From Aromatoleum tolulyticum (GTDB lineage Bacteria; Pseudomonadota; Gammaproteobacteria; Burkholderiales; Rhodocyclaceae): 64,000 bases of DNA. The notes below the pieces were generated by a model that was given only the letters and a program-made list of their open reading frames with translations, had not been told where the DNA came from and made no database searches. Below, piece after piece: positions 52,400 to 61,059 of this stretch; position 1 is the first letter of the stretch; the number at the start of each line of letters is the position of its first letter. The translations under genes and the position numbers were made by a program. The stretch is from positions 1 through 64,000 of the forward strand of contig NZ_FTMD01000023.1 in assembly GCF_900156155.1 (NCBI RefSeq), given 5' to 3'.

Positions 52400-53016
52400 G
52401 CGCCGCCATGTCCAAGATCACCAACATCCTCGTGTGCGGCGTCGGCGGCCAGGGCGTCATGACGGCGACCGAAATCCTCGCCGAAGCGGCCATCTCGCTC
52501 GGCTTCGATGTAAAGAAGACCGAAGTCGCCGGCATGAGCCAGCGCGGCGGGGTCGTGACCTCGCACCTGCGTTTCGGCGACGCGGTCCTGTCGCCGCAGA
52601 TCGCGCCGGGTGAGGCCGATCTGCTGATCGGCTTCGAATCGGCCGAAGCGCTGCGCTGGAGCCATATGCTGCGCCCGGACGGCGTCGCGCTGGTGAACTC
52701 CGGCCGCATCGTGCCGCCGGTCGTCAATCTCGGGCTGTTCGACTATCCCGAAGATCCGGTCGCACAGATGCGCGCGCTGGGGCTGACGGTGCATGCGTTC
52801 GACGCCAGCTCGCTCGCGATCCAGCTGGGCAACATCCGCCTCGGCAACACCGTGATGCTAGGCGCCTGCGCCGACAGGCTGCCCTTCCCGGCAGAAGTCC
52901 TGCGCGACGCCGTGCTGGCCCGTTTCGGCACGCGCAAGCCGCAGCTCGTGGAGGCGAACCGCGGGGCCTTCGAGGCGGGACGCAGGGCGGTCGGTGGCGA
53001 GGCGCTGGCGGCATAG
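52396..53016 (+). CDS. iorB: Indolepyruvate:ferredoxin oxidoreductase, beta subunit
   Basis: The 206-residue subunit has the gamma/POR-type domain motifs ILVCGVGGQGVMTATEILAEAAISLGFDVKKTEVAGMSQRGGVVTSHLRFGD. It forms the second half of IorAB. Its ATG overlaps the iorA stop (ATGA), with AGGA just upstream; an internal ATG at 52408 is the alternative start. The gene ends with a GC-rich stretch that runs into an inverted-repeat element. Confidence 0.93.
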   Translation: MSAAMSKITNILVCGVGGQGVMTATEILAEAAISLGFDVKKTEVAGMSQRGGVVTSHLRFGDAVLSPQIAPGEADLLIGFESAEALRWSHMLRPDGVALVNSGRIVPPVVNLGLFDYPEDPVAQMRALGLTVHAFDASSLAIQLGNIRLGNTVMLGACADRLPFPAEVLRDAVLARFGTRKPQLVEANRGAFEAGRRAVGGEALAA

Positions 53017-53018
53017 GA

Positions 53019-53118
53019 CGCAGGGCGGGAGGAGCGCAGCGCATCCCGCCAATCCAGGAGCCGAAGCTCGCCCAACGATCGCATGGCGGGATACGCCTTC
53101 GGCTCCTCCCGCCCTACG
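53019..53118. repeat. REP/MITE-like long imperfect palindrome after iorB
   Basis: CGCAGGGCGGGAGGAGC (53019-53035) and GCTCCTCCCGCCCTACG (53102-53118) are inverted copies (16 of 17 bp). Within them GCGCATCCCGCC faces GGCGGGATACGCC-like sequence. The unit GTAGGGCGGG...GCGCAGCGCATCCCGCC resembles a dispersed intergenic palindrome known in beta- and gammaproteobacteria. No other copy was seen in the window. Confidence 0.7.
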
Positions 53119-53152
53119 CGCACGCCTCGCGCCGTTCGCACAAACCCCTGAT

Positions 53153-53176
53153 CCTGCGATAAAATCGCGGGTTTTT
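53153..53176 (+). other. Hairpin with T-run in the iorB-folD gap
   Basis: CCTGCGAT (53153-53160) and ATCGCGGG (53164-53171) pair over 8 bp (one G-T) with an AAA loop, followed by TTTTT (53172-53176). It could terminate the iorAB transcript. The same bases contain TAAAAT, which could be a folD -10 box, so the reading is ambiguous. Confidence 0.5.
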
Positions 53177-53193
53177 CCATCAGGGCATCTTCC

Positions 53194-54066
53194 ATGACTG
53201 CTCGCATCATCGACGGCAACGCCCTCTCGGCGCGCGTGCGCGGCGAAATCGCCGACCGCGCGGCAACGCTCAGTGCGCAGGGGGTGCAACCCTGCCTCGC
53301 CGTGATCCTGGTCGGCGACAATCCGGCTTCCGCCGTTTATGTCCGCAACAAGGTGTCCGGCTGCGAAAAGGCCGGCATCCGGTCGCTGCGTTACGATTTC
53401 CCGGCCGATGTCGATGCCGCCGAAGTCATGGCGAAGATCTCCGCGCTCAACGCCGACCCTGCCGTGCACGGCATCCTCGTGCAACTGCCGCTGCCCAAGC
53501 AGTTCAACGAGGCGGAAGTGCTCGAGGCGATCAGCGTCGACAAGGACGTCGACGGCTTCCACGCCGAGAACGTCGGTCGCCTGTCGCAAGGCCAGGAAGC
53601 CTTCCTGCCGTGCACGCCGCATGGCGTCATGAAGATGCTCGAGGCCGAGAACGTGCCGGTGCAGGGCGCCGAGGCCGTCATCATCGGGCGCTCGAATATC
53701 GTCGGCAAGCCGATGGCGATGCTGCTGACCAATGCCGGCGCGACCGTTACCGTCACGCACTCGAAGACGCGCGACCTCGCCTTCCACTCCCGTCGCGCCG
53801 ACATCCTCGTCGCCGCGATCGGCAAGCCGCGCTTCGTCACCGGCGCCATGATCAAACCCGGCGCGGTCGTCATCGACGTCGGCATCAACCGCCTGACCGA
53901 AGGGCCGGATGCCGGCAAGCTGTGCGGCGACGTCGATTTCGCATCCGCGAAGGACGTCGCGTCGGCGATCACGCCGGTGCCCGGCGGCGTCGGGCCGATG
54001 ACCATCACCATGCTGCTCGCGAACACCGTAGAGTCGGCCGAACGCGCGCTGCGCAGGAAAGCTTGA
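53194..54066 (+). CDS. folD: FolD, methylenetetrahydrofolate dehydrogenase/cyclohydrolase
   Basis: The 290-residue enzyme shows [15 protein letters not shown] (Lys in the catalytic pocket), [47 protein letters not shown] and the dinucleotide site [16 protein letters not shown]. It makes 10-formyl-THF for purine and initiator-tRNA synthesis. It lies 3 nt ahead of purE, which fits a purine and one-carbon cluster. The N-terminal [20 protein letters not shown] is the expected start. Confidence 0.96.
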   Translation: MTARIIDGNALSARVRGEIADRAATLSAQGVQPCLAVILVGDNPASAVYVRNKVSGCEKAGIRSLRYDFPADVDAAEVMAKISALNADPAVHGILVQLPLPKQFNEAEVLEAISVDKDVDGFHAENVGRLSQGQEAFLPCTPHGVMKMLEAENVPVQGAEAVIIGRSNIVGKPMAMLLTNAGATVTVTHSKTRDLAFHSRRADILVAAIGKPRFVTGAMIKPGAVVIDVGINRLTEGPDAGKLCGDVDFASAKDVASAITPVPGGVGPMTITMLLANTVESAERALRRKA

Positions 54067-54069
54067 TCC

Positions 54070-54573
54070 ATGAGCCCAGCAAACGATAAACCCCTGGTCG
54101 GGATCATCATGGGATCGAACTCCGACTGGCCCACCATGCAGGCCGCGGCGAAGATCCTCAAGGAATTCGGCGTCCCCTACGAGGCGCGCGTCGTCTCGGC
54201 CCACCGCACGCCGGACCTGATGTTCGCCTATGCGGACACCGCCCGCAGCCGCGGGCTGAAGGCCATCATCGCCGGCGCCGGCGGTGCCGCCCACCTGCCG
54301 GGCATGGTCGCCGCGAAGACCACCTTGCCGGTGCTGGGCGTGCCGGTGCAGTCCAAGGCGCTGTCCGGTCAGGATTCGCTGCTGTCCATCGTGCAGATGC
54401 CCAAGGGCATCCCGGTGGCGACCTTCGCGATCGGCGAGGCCGGCGCGGCGAACGCGGGCCTCTTCGCCGTCGCGCTGCTCGCCAACGAGGACGCCGCGCT
54501 GGCCAAGAAGCTCGAGGAATTCCGCACCCGCCAGACTCAAACGGTGCTCGACATGACATTGGACGAACAATGA
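54070..54573 (+). CDS. purE: PurE, N5-carboxyaminoimidazole ribonucleotide mutase
   Basis: The 167-residue protein has [28 protein letters not shown] with the catalytic His, [14 protein letters not shown] and [31 protein letters not shown]. It rearranges N5-CAIR to CAIR in purine synthesis. It is closely linked to purK, which makes N5-CAIR, with a 154-nt gap holding a repeat element. Confidence 0.97.
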   Translation: MSPANDKPLVGIIMGSNSDWPTMQAAAKILKEFGVPYEARVVSAHRTPDLMFAYADTARSRGLKAIIAGAGGAAHLPGMVAAKTTLPVLGVPVQSKALSGQDSLLSIVQMPKGIPVATFAIGEAGAANAGLFAVALLANEDAALAKKLEEFRTRQTQTVLDMTLDEQ

Positions 54574-54611
54574 CGACCCCCACGTTCGCGACTGTCGTAT
54601 TCGCTCGGAGT

Positions 54612-54720
54612 GTCGCCTTTGCACAGGCGACCCGTTTCGCGGGCGCGGAGCAGTGCTCCGCGAAATCCCCGCTTCACCCCCCCAAGGGGGCGAACGTCCT
54701 CCTTGGGGCGGCCCGGCGGA
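54612..54720. repeat. Hairpin-rich repeat element between purE and purK
   Basis: Three perfect stems follow each other: GTCGCCT/AGGCGAC (54612-54631), CGCGGAGCA/TGCTCCGCG (54644-54662) and CCCCAAGG/CCTTGGGG (54680-54708). The last resembles the CCCCAAGGGGGCG...CTTGGGGCGGCCCGGCGG unit common between genes of betaproteobacteria. Its right end, GGCGGAGGACGCA, supplies the purK ribosome-binding site. No other copy was seen in the window. Confidence 0.6.
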
Positions 54721-54727
54721 GGACGCA

Positions 54728-55879
54728 ATGATCCTGCCTCCCGCAACCCTGGGAATGCTCGGTGGCGGCCAACTCGGCCGCTTCTTCGTTTCTGCCGCCC
54801 ATGAAATGGGCTACAAGGTCTGGGTGCTCGACCCCGATGCGAACAGCCCGGCCGGGCTGATCGCCGACCGCCATATCGTCGCCGCCTACGACGACTACAC
54901 CGCGCTCGACGAACTGGCGAACGGCTGTGCGGCCGTCACGACCGAGTTCGAGAACGTTCCGGCGACGACGCTCGACTACCTCGCCAAGTTCATTCCCGTG
55001 CATCCGTCGGCGAGCGCCGTCGCCGTGTGCCAGAACCGCGTCGCCGAAAAGACCTTCCTCGCCGACAACGGCCTGCCGCACGGCCCCTTCGCGGTGATCC
55101 GCTGCGAGGAGAACCTGCGCAGCGCGGACGAGGCGCTCTTCCCGGCGGTGCTCAAGGTCGCCCGCTTCGGCTACGACGGCAAGGGACAGGCGCGCGTCGC
55201 CAACCGCGACGAGGCACTGCACGCCTTCCACCAATTCGGCGGCGAATCCTGCGTGCTCGAGAAGATGCTCAAGCTCGACAGCGAAATGTCGGTCGTGCTC
55301 GCGCGCGACGAGGACGGCGCGGTGCGCTGTTTCCCGGCCGGCGAAAACAGCCACCGCCACGGCATCCTCGACGTCACCATCATGCCGGCGCGCATCGAAC
55401 CGGTGCTGGCCGAGCGCGCACGCGAAGTGGCGCAGGCCATCGCCGAGCATCTCGACTACGTCGGCACGCTGGGCGTCGAATTCTTCGTCTGCGGCGGGCA
55501 GCTCTTCGTCAACGAGATGGCCCCGCGTCCGCACAACAGCGGCCACCATACCATCGACGCCTGCGTCACCAGCCAGTACGAGCAGCAGGTCAAGGCGCTG
55601 TGCGGCCTGCCGCTCGGCGAGCCGCGCGCCCACAGCGCCGCGGTGATGGTGAACCTGCTCGGCGAACTGTGGTACGACGAGGCCGGCGAATACCGCGAAC
55701 CGGATTGGTCGGTGCTGCAGGCGGTACCCAACCTGCGCGTTCATCTGTATGCCAAGCACCACGCCCGGCCCGGCCGCAAGATGGGCCACTTCACCGTGAT
55801 CGGCATGGACGCGGAGCAGGTTCTCGCCGCCGCGATGCAGGCTCGCGAGGCGATCGGCATCCGTGATGAAGGGCACTGA
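54728..55879 (+). CDS. purK: PurK, N5-carboxyaminoimidazole ribonucleotide synthase
   Basis: The 383-residue ATP-grasp enzyme starts MILPPATLGMLGGGQLGRFF and contains VARFGYDGKGQARV, EKMLKLDSEMSVVLARDEDG, YVGTLGVEFFVCGGQLFVNEMAPRPHNSGHHTIDAC. It carboxylates AIR with ATP and bicarbonate. The frame is open upstream to 54653 through the repeat, but GGAGGA directly precedes the ATG at 54728. It overlaps the Sua5 gene start by 14 nt. Confidence 0.95.
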   Translation: MILPPATLGMLGGGQLGRFFVSAAHEMGYKVWVLDPDANSPAGLIADRHIVAAYDDYTALDELANGCAAVTTEFENVPATTLDYLAKFIPVHPSASAVAVCQNRVAEKTFLADNGLPHGPFAVIRCEENLRSADEALFPAVLKVARFGYDGKGQARVANRDEALHAFHQFGGESCVLEKMLKLDSEMSVVLARDEDGAVRCFPAGENSHRHGILDVTIMPARIEPVLAERAREVAQAIAEHLDYVGTLGVEFFVCGGQLFVNEMAPRPHNSGHHTIDACVTSQYEQQVKALCGLPLGEPRAHSAAVMVNLLGELWYDEAGEYREPDWSVLQAVPNLRVHLYAKHHARPGRKMGHFTVIGMDAEQVLAAAMQAREAIGIRDEGH

Positions 55880-56924
55880 TCCCGCGCTGCAGCCGGACGC
55901 GGACGACATCCGGCGCGCCGCTGACCTGCTGCGCGCCGGCGAACTCGTCGGTATGCCGACCGAGACGGTGTACGGCCTTGCGGCCGACGCACTGAACGTC
56001 GACGCCGTCGGCAAGATCTTCAGTGCCAAGGGTCGGCCGGCCGATCACCCGCTGATCGTCCATCTACCCGATGCCGCGCACCTCACGCGCTGGGCACGTG
56101 CCATCCCGAAGGAAGCGATCGCCCTTGCGAACGCCTTCTGGCCCGGCCCGATGACGCTGATCCTCAAGCGCGAGGAGGGCGTGCCCGACGCGGTCACCGG
56201 CGGGCAGGACACGGTCGGCCTGCGCGTGCCCGACCACCCCGTCGCGCTCGCCCTGCTGCGTGCATTCGACTCCGGTATCGCCGCGCCCTCCGCCAACCGC
56301 TTCGGCCGCATCAGCCCCACCACCGCCGCCCACGTCCGAGAGGAGCTGGGCGACAAGGTCGCGCTGGTGCTCGACGGCGGCCCCTGCCAGGTCGGCATCG
56401 AATCGACCATCCTCGACCTCTCGCGTGACGCGCCCGTGATCTTGCGCCCCGGCGCGATTTCCGCCGACGACATCGCCCGCGTCATCGGCCGCCGGCCGGC
56501 AACGCGCACCGCGCACGCGGAGGAGGGCGTTCCGGCGGCCGAATCCGACCAGCCGCGCGTCTCGGGTTCTCTCGCCGCACACTATGCGCCGCGCACCCCG
56601 CTGCAACTCATTCCCGCCGCCCGTCTGGTCGAGGAAGCCGCCACGCTCGCCGGCGAAGGCAGCCGCGTTGCCGTGCTCGCGCGAACCTGCCCGGACCCCA
56701 GGGACGCCCGCCTGATCTGGCGCAACGCCCCGGCAGATCCCGCCGGCTTCGCACACGACCTCTACGCCAGCCTGCGTGAGCTGGACGCCTGCGGCGCGGA
56801 TTTCATCGTCGTCGAAGCGCTGCCGGAAACCCCCGACTGGCAAGCCCTCGCCGACCGCCTCGGCCGTGCCGCCGTAGGCTCCGGCGACGGTGAAGCGGTG
56901 GCCGACGAGCACGACGAAACCTGA
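55866..56924 (+). CDS. L-threonylcarbamoyladenylate synthase, Sua5 type
   Basis: The 352-residue protein has the YrdC domain (PTETVYGLAADALN, KGRPADHPLIVHL, ALANAFWPGPMTLILKR, VGLRVPDHPVAL, APSANRFGRISPTTAAHV) and the C-terminal Sua5 domain after SGSLAAHYAPRTPLQLI. It makes threonylcarbamoyl-AMP from threonine, bicarbonate and ATP, the first step of t6A37 modification of ANN-decoding tRNAs. The ATG at 55866 is preceded by an in-frame GTG. It overlaps purK, so translation is probably coupled, and is followed by the tRNA-Ala gene. Confidence 0.95.
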   Translation: MKGTDPALQPDADDIRRAADLLRAGELVGMPTETVYGLAADALNVDAVGKIFSAKGRPADHPLIVHLPDAAHLTRWARAIPKEAIALANAFWPGPMTLILKREEGVPDAVTGGQDTVGLRVPDHPVALALLRAFDSGIAAPSANRFGRISPTTAAHVREELGDKVALVLDGGPCQVGIESTILDLSRDAPVILRPGAISADDIARVIGRRPATRTAHAEEGVPAAESDQPRVSGSLAAHYAPRTPLQLIPAARLVEEAATLAGEGSRVAVLARTCPDPRDARLIWRNAPADPAGFAHDLYASLRELDACGADFIVVEALPETPDWQALADRLGRAAVGSGDGEAVADEHDET

Positions 56925-56961
56925 CGGAAAATTCGCCCTTCCAAATCGGAAAAAGCATCGC

Positions 56962-56967
56962 TATAAT
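56962..56967 (+). promoter_or_regulatory. -10 box of the tRNA-Ala gene
   Basis: A perfect TATAAT lies 12 nt upstream of the first tRNA base (56979). The -35 region 17 nt upstream reads TTCCAA and matches weakly. A GCGG/CCG-rich discriminator follows, as in stable-RNA promoters. Confidence 0.6.
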
Positions 56968-56978
56968 TCGCGGCTCTT

Positions 56979-57054
56979 GGGCCGATAGCTCAGCTGGGAG
57001 AGCGCTGCGTTCGCAATGCAGAGGTCGAGGGTTCGATCCCCTTTCGGTCCACCA
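56979..57054 (+). tRNA. alaU: tRNA-Ala, anticodon CGC
   Basis: The 76-nt tRNA has the acceptor pair GGGCCGA (56979-56985)/TCGGTCC (57044-57050), the D-arm with AGCTCAGCTGGGAGAGCG, and the anticodon stem CTGCG/TGCAG. The loop TTCGCAA carries anticodon CGC (57012-57014), which reads GCG (Ala). A T-arm with GTTCGATC and an encoded CCA (57052-57054) complete it. The gene symbol is not certain. Confidence 0.95.
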
Positions 57055-57077
57055 CGAACAAGTCCGGATCCTTCCGG

Positions 57078-57123
57078 AAAAAGCCGGGAACGCCAATAAA
57101 CAAAAGGCTTCCCGGCTTTTTTT
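57078..57123 (+). terminator. Terminator after tRNA-Ala
   Basis: AAAAAGCCGGGAA (57078-57090) and TTCCCGGCTTTTT (57109-57121) form a perfect 13-bp stem with an 18-nt loop, extended by TTT. It is a canonical intrinsic terminator about 24 nt past the tRNA. Confidence 0.9.
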
Positions 57124-57235
57124 CGTCCGTCGTGTTCCGGGATGATCTGTTGAAATCCCGGGGTATGTGGCGGTATTGTTATTGGAGGTTTGTGACCGAC
57201 AATTGCATCGCAAACCTGCAACGACAGGTGAAGAC

Positions 57236-58402
57236 ATGAGCGTCACCGAAAAGATCAGGCAGTGCCACCCCGCGCTGACCGCGCTGCGGCGCGACATTCA
57301 CGCCCATCCCGAACTCGCATTCGAGGAGCATCGCACCGCGGAGCTCGTCGCACGCCGCCTCGAGGCCCTGGGCGTCGAGGTGCATCGCGGCCTTGGCGGC
57401 ACCGGCGTCGTCGGTGTGCTCAAGGCCGGACGCAGCCTGCGCGCCATCGGCCTGCGTGCCGACATGGACGCTTTGCCCATCCAGGAGCGCAACGACTTCG
57501 CGCATGTCTCGCAGCACGCCGGCTGCATGCATGCCTGCGGCCACGACGGCCACACGACGATGCTGCTCGGCGCCGCCGAGGTGCTCTCTGTTCACCCCGA
57601 CTTCGACGGCACCGCGTATTTCATCTTCCAGCCGGCCGAAGAAGGTGAGGGCGGTGCCGATGCGATGGTCGATGACGGACTTTTCGACCGCTTTCCCATG
57701 GCCTCCATCTTCGGCATGCACAACTGGCCGGGCCTGCCGGCGGGACAATTCGCCGTGCATGACGGGCCCGTGATGGCGAGTGCCGATCGCTTCGACATCG
57801 AGATCCGGGGTCAGGGCGCACACGGCGCGATGCCGCACCTCGGTACCGACTCGATCATCGCGGGGGCTGCCTTGGTGCAGACGCTTCAGACCGTCGTCAG
57901 CCGCACCCTCGACCCGCTGGACTCCGCGGTCGTGTCCGTGACGCAGTTTCATGCCGGCGAAGCCTACAACGTCATTCCGGATCGCGCGAAGCTTTGTGGC
58001 ACCGTGCGTGCGTTCAGCGCAGCGGTGCAGGACCGTATCGAGGCGACCATTTCCCGTATCGGCGAAGGCGTCGCTGCGAGCCACGGGGTCAGCGTCGAGG
58101 TCGATTACCGCCGCGGCTACCCGCCGACGATCAACACCGCCGATGAAGCCGCGCTCTGCGCCGCGGTGGCCGGCAGCCTGCCCGGCGCCCGTGTGCTGAC
58201 AGACCTGCCCCCGAGCATGGGGGCCGAGGATTTCGCCTTCTACCTGCGCCACAAGCCGGGCTGCTACGTGTGGATAGGCAATGGCCCCGGCGAAGGCGGC
58301 TGCACCCTTCACAATCCGCACTACGACTTCAACGACGCCATCATTCCGTTCGGCGTCGCCTACTGGGTCGAACTCGTGCGGCGCCTGCTGCCGAAAGCCT
58401 GA
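57236..58402 (+). CDS. M20D-family amidohydrolase, hippurate-hydrolase-like
   Basis: The 388-residue metallopeptidase has HPELAFEEHRTA, the metal site HACGHDGHTTMLLGAA (Cys101, His103), EE at 135-136 in PAEEGEGGADAM, a dimerisation domain and the closing GAEDFAFYLRHKPG. Members hydrolyse N-acyl amino acids, hippurate or IAA conjugates. The substrate cannot be named here. The frame is open from 57167, but AGGTGA 4-9 nt before the ATG at 57236 selects that start. Confidence 0.92.
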   Translation: MSVTEKIRQCHPALTALRRDIHAHPELAFEEHRTAELVARRLEALGVEVHRGLGGTGVVGVLKAGRSLRAIGLRADMDALPIQERNDFAHVSQHAGCMHACGHDGHTTMLLGAAEVLSVHPDFDGTAYFIFQPAEEGEGGADAMVDDGLFDRFPMASIFGMHNWPGLPAGQFAVHDGPVMASADRFDIEIRGQGAHGAMPHLGTDSIIAGAALVQTLQTVVSRTLDPLDSAVVSVTQFHAGEAYNVIPDRAKLCGTVRAFSAAVQDRIEATISRIGEGVAASHGVSVEVDYRRGYPPTINTADEAALCAAVAGSLPGARVLTDLPPSMGAEDFAFYLRHKPGCYVWIGNGPGEGGCTLHNPHYDFNDAIIPFGVAYWVELVRRLLPKA

Positions 58403-58433
58403 ACCTTTGTTGGCATGCGCCGTCCACCAGCGC

Positions 58434-60929
58434 ATGAATACACTGCACCTCGCCCTGCGCATGATGATGCGCGATCTGCGGGCGGGGGAGCTCCATCTGC
58501 TGGGTCTCGCCATCATGGTTGCGGTGGCCTGCCTGACCAGCGTGGGCTTCCTCGCCGACCGCGTCGCCCGCGGACTTGATCGCGAAGCAAACCAGTTGAT
58601 GGGCGGGGATCTGCTGTTGCGTGCCGATCATCCGTGGGACGAGAGCTATCTCCGCGAGGCAGAGAGGCTGGGGCTGCAGCAAACCGGCACGGTCCTGTTC
58701 ACCAGCATGGTGAGCACCGAAAGCGCCGCGCAGCTTGCCGGAGTGAAAGTCGTCGGCGCGGGATACCCGCTGCGCGGGCACATTCGTATTGCGGCGGGCG
58801 CCAATCAGGCTGATGTGATCGCCAATCGCATCCCCGGGCGCGGTGAAGTCTGGCTCGACGAGCGGTTGCTGGCGGCGCTCGGCGTCGCCGTCGGCGATCG
58901 CGTCGGTCTGGGGCGTCTCGAGTTCAAGGTGGGTGGGATGCTGACTTTCGAGTCGGACCGCGGCGCCAACTTCTTCAGCCTTCTTCCCCGCGCGATCTTC
59001 AATGCCGAAGACCTTGCCGGGTCCGGTCTGCTGATCCAGGGCAGCCGGGCCGCCTGGCGGCTGCATCTTGCCGGTGAGCCGGATGCGGTCGCGGCATTCG
59101 AGCGCTGGGCGAAAAACCGTCTGGCGCGCGGCGAAACGCTCGAGAGCATCGAAGATGCGCGACCGGAAGTACGCAATGCACTGGACCAGGCGCAGCGTTT
59201 CCTGAGTCTCGCTGCGTTGCTCACTGTGATCCTTGCTGCCGTCGCGATCGGCATGTCGGCGCGACGTTACATGCGGCGTCACCTTGACGCCTGTGCGGTG
59301 ATGCGTTGCCTGGGGGCTCGTCAGGCGCAACTGCTGGGGCTGGTCATTGGTGAGTTCATGCTGTTCGGGCTGGTCGCCGCCTCGCTCGGGTCGATCCTCG
59401 GTTGGGGGGTGCAGCAGGGGTTGGCCCTGATCCTGGCAGGCCTGATGGAGACGGTACTGCCGTCTCCCTCGCCGGCCCCGTTCATGCATGGAATTGCGGT
59501 CGGCGTCGTGCTGCTGATCGGGTTCGTGATGCCGCAGCTTCTGCGCCTCGGACGCGTTTCAACACTCAGGGTCTTGCGGCGTGAGATCGTGCTGGTCGAA
59601 AGGCGCAGTGCTTTAGCCTGGCTTGCCGGGGCCGCCGCACTGCTTGCGCTCGTCTTCTGGATATCCGGCGAGCTGCGCCTCGGGCTCCAGGTTTCCGCCG
59701 GCTTCGCTTGCGCTTTGATCTTGTTTGCCGTTGCAGCGTGGAGTGTCCTGCGTCTCCTCAATCGCGCGCGTGGCGGGGCCATGCTCGGAGGCAGCGGCTG
59801 GCGCTACGGCATTGCCTCCCTGGTGCGCCGCGCTGGCGCGAGTGTCGTGCAGATCGTTGCACTCGCTGTGGGGATGACCGCCCTGTTGCTGCTGACGATC
59901 GTACGCGGCGATTTGCTCGACGATTGGCGGGCAATGACCCCGCCAGATGCGCCCAACCGCTTCATCATCAACATTCAGCCGGATCAGAGGGAGGCTCTGT
60001 CTGCGTATTTCGGGCAGCAGGGGCTCGGTGAACCCGATATCCGACCGATGATTCGTGGGCGGCTCGAAGCGATCAACGGAAGTGATGTAAGGCCCGAAGA
60101 CTACGAAAACGCGCGCAAGAGGCGCCTTGCCGAGCGCGAATTCAATCTGAGTTACGGTAGCCGCGTGCCGGAGGGTAATGTCGTCGTGTCGGGGCGCTGG
60201 CACGGCGCCGAAACCGACCCGCAGTTTTCCGTCGAGCAGGGCCTGGCCGAGACGTTCGCATTGAAACTCGGCGATCGCGTGCGCTTCAATGTTGCCGGGC
60301 GCAGCGTTGAAGCGCCGATCACGAGTATCCGCGAACTCGAGTGGGACTCGATGCGTGTGAACTTCTTCTTCATCGCTTCGCCAGGCATGCTCGAGGGCGA
60401 TCCGGCGAGCCTTATCACCAGCTTTCGCGCTCCGCCGGGGGACCAGCGATTCACCGCGGAATTGGTGAGACTTCTTCCGAATCTGTCGGTGATCGATATC
60501 GACGCCGTGATCGCCCAGGTGCGCTCGATGACCGACAAGCTCGTCCTCATCGTGGAATTCGTGTTCGTCTTCGCGTTGGTAGCGGGATTTCTCGTGCTGT
60601 TTGCTGCGCTGCAGGCAACGCACGATGAGCGCGATTACGAGCTTGCCATGTTGCGCACTCTGGGGGCGAGTAATCGGCAGGTGCGTCAGGCCTTGCTTGC
60701 CGAGTTCGCCGTGCTTTCGGTTGTGGCGTGCGGGCTTGCGGCGATTGGAGCGGGGGCTGGCGGATGGGGCATTGCACGCTACGCGTTCAAGATGCCTTAC
60801 CTTCCGGATGTATGGCAGATCGCCCTGGCGACGTTTTTTGGGGGCGCTGCGGTGCTGGCCGCAGGGTGGTTCGGAACCCGAACGCTGCTCAAACGCCCGC
60901 CGATGGCAAGCCTGCGCCGGCTTGCGTGA
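58434..60929 (+). CDS. YbbP-type ABC transporter permease
   Basis: The 831-residue protein has an N-terminal membrane helix, a MacB-like periplasmic region and two FtsX-type four-helix blocks (about 260-430 and 700-830). A second periplasmic domain (about 520-690) contains RFIINIQPDQREALSAYFGQQGLGEPDIRPMIRGRLEAINGSDV. It is close in layout to E. coli YbbP, which with the YbbA ATPase may move lipids or thioester-linked compounds. No ATPase gene is adjacent in the window. The ATG at 58434 is the first plausible start. It lies 31 nt after the amidohydrolase. Confidence 0.88.
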   Translation: MNTLHLALRMMMRDLRAGELHLLGLAIMVAVACLTSVGFLADRVARGLDREANQLMGGDLLLRADHPWDESYLREAERLGLQQTGTVLFTSMVSTESAAQLAGVKVVGAGYPLRGHIRIAAGANQADVIANRIPGRGEVWLDERLLAALGVAVGDRVGLGRLEFKVGGMLTFESDRGANFFSLLPRAIFNAEDLAGSGLLIQGSRAAWRLHLAGEPDAVAAFERWAKNRLARGETLESIEDARPEVRNALDQAQRFLSLAALLTVILAAVAIGMSARRYMRRHLDACAVMRCLGARQAQLLGLVIGEFMLFGLVAASLGSILGWGVQQGLALILAGLMETVLPSPSPAPFMHGIAVGVVLLIGFVMPQLLRLGRVSTLRVLRREIVLVERRSALAWLAGAAALLALVFWISGELRLGLQVSAGFACALILFAVAAWSVLRLLNRARGGAMLGGSGWRYGIASLVRRAGASVVQIVALAVGMTALLLLTIVRGDLLDDWRAMTPPDAPNRFIINIQPDQREALSAYFGQQGLGEPDIRPMIRGRLEAINGSDVRPEDYENARKRRLAEREFNLSYGSRVPEGNVVVSGRWHGAETDPQFSVEQGLAETFALKLGDRVRFNVAGRSVEAPITSIRELEWDSMRVNFFFIASPGMLEGDPASLITSFRAPPGDQRFTAELVRLLPNLSVIDIDAVIAQVRSMTDKLVLIVEFVFVFALVAGFLVLFAALQATHDERDYELAMLRTLGASNRQVRQALLAEFAVLSVVACGLAAIGAGAGGWGIARYAFKMPYLPDVWQIALATFFGGAAVLAAGWFGTRTLLKRPPMASLRRLA

Positions 60930-61009
60930 CTGACGTAAATTGGATAAATGTGTCCAAAAGAATTTCTCGAAACAAAGACATTGTCCTGATCTCGATTTCT
61001 GAAAACGAG

Positions 61010-61038
61010 AAAGGCGCCCCTCGATGACGGGCGCCTTT
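61010..61038. terminator. Bidirectional terminator between ybbP and the cytochrome gene
   Basis: AAAGGCGCCC (61010-61019) and GGGCGCCTTT (61029-61038) form a perfect 10-bp stem with a 9-nt loop. T-rich sequence follows on the minus side (TTTCTCGTTTT). It lies between the convergent stops at 60929 and 61060. Confidence 0.75.
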
Positions 61039-61059
61039 CCGTTCGATGACCCGATTCGC

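Noticed and set aside
53164-53170. Possible riboswitch (THF or purine) before folD-purE
   Set aside because: The gap is filled by repeat arms and one small hairpin. There is no conserved aptamer layout.
56979-57123. Possible integration site or island at tRNA-Ala
   Set aside because: The terminator and an ordinary amidohydrolase gene follow. There is no integrase, no direct repeat of the tRNA end and no change in base composition.
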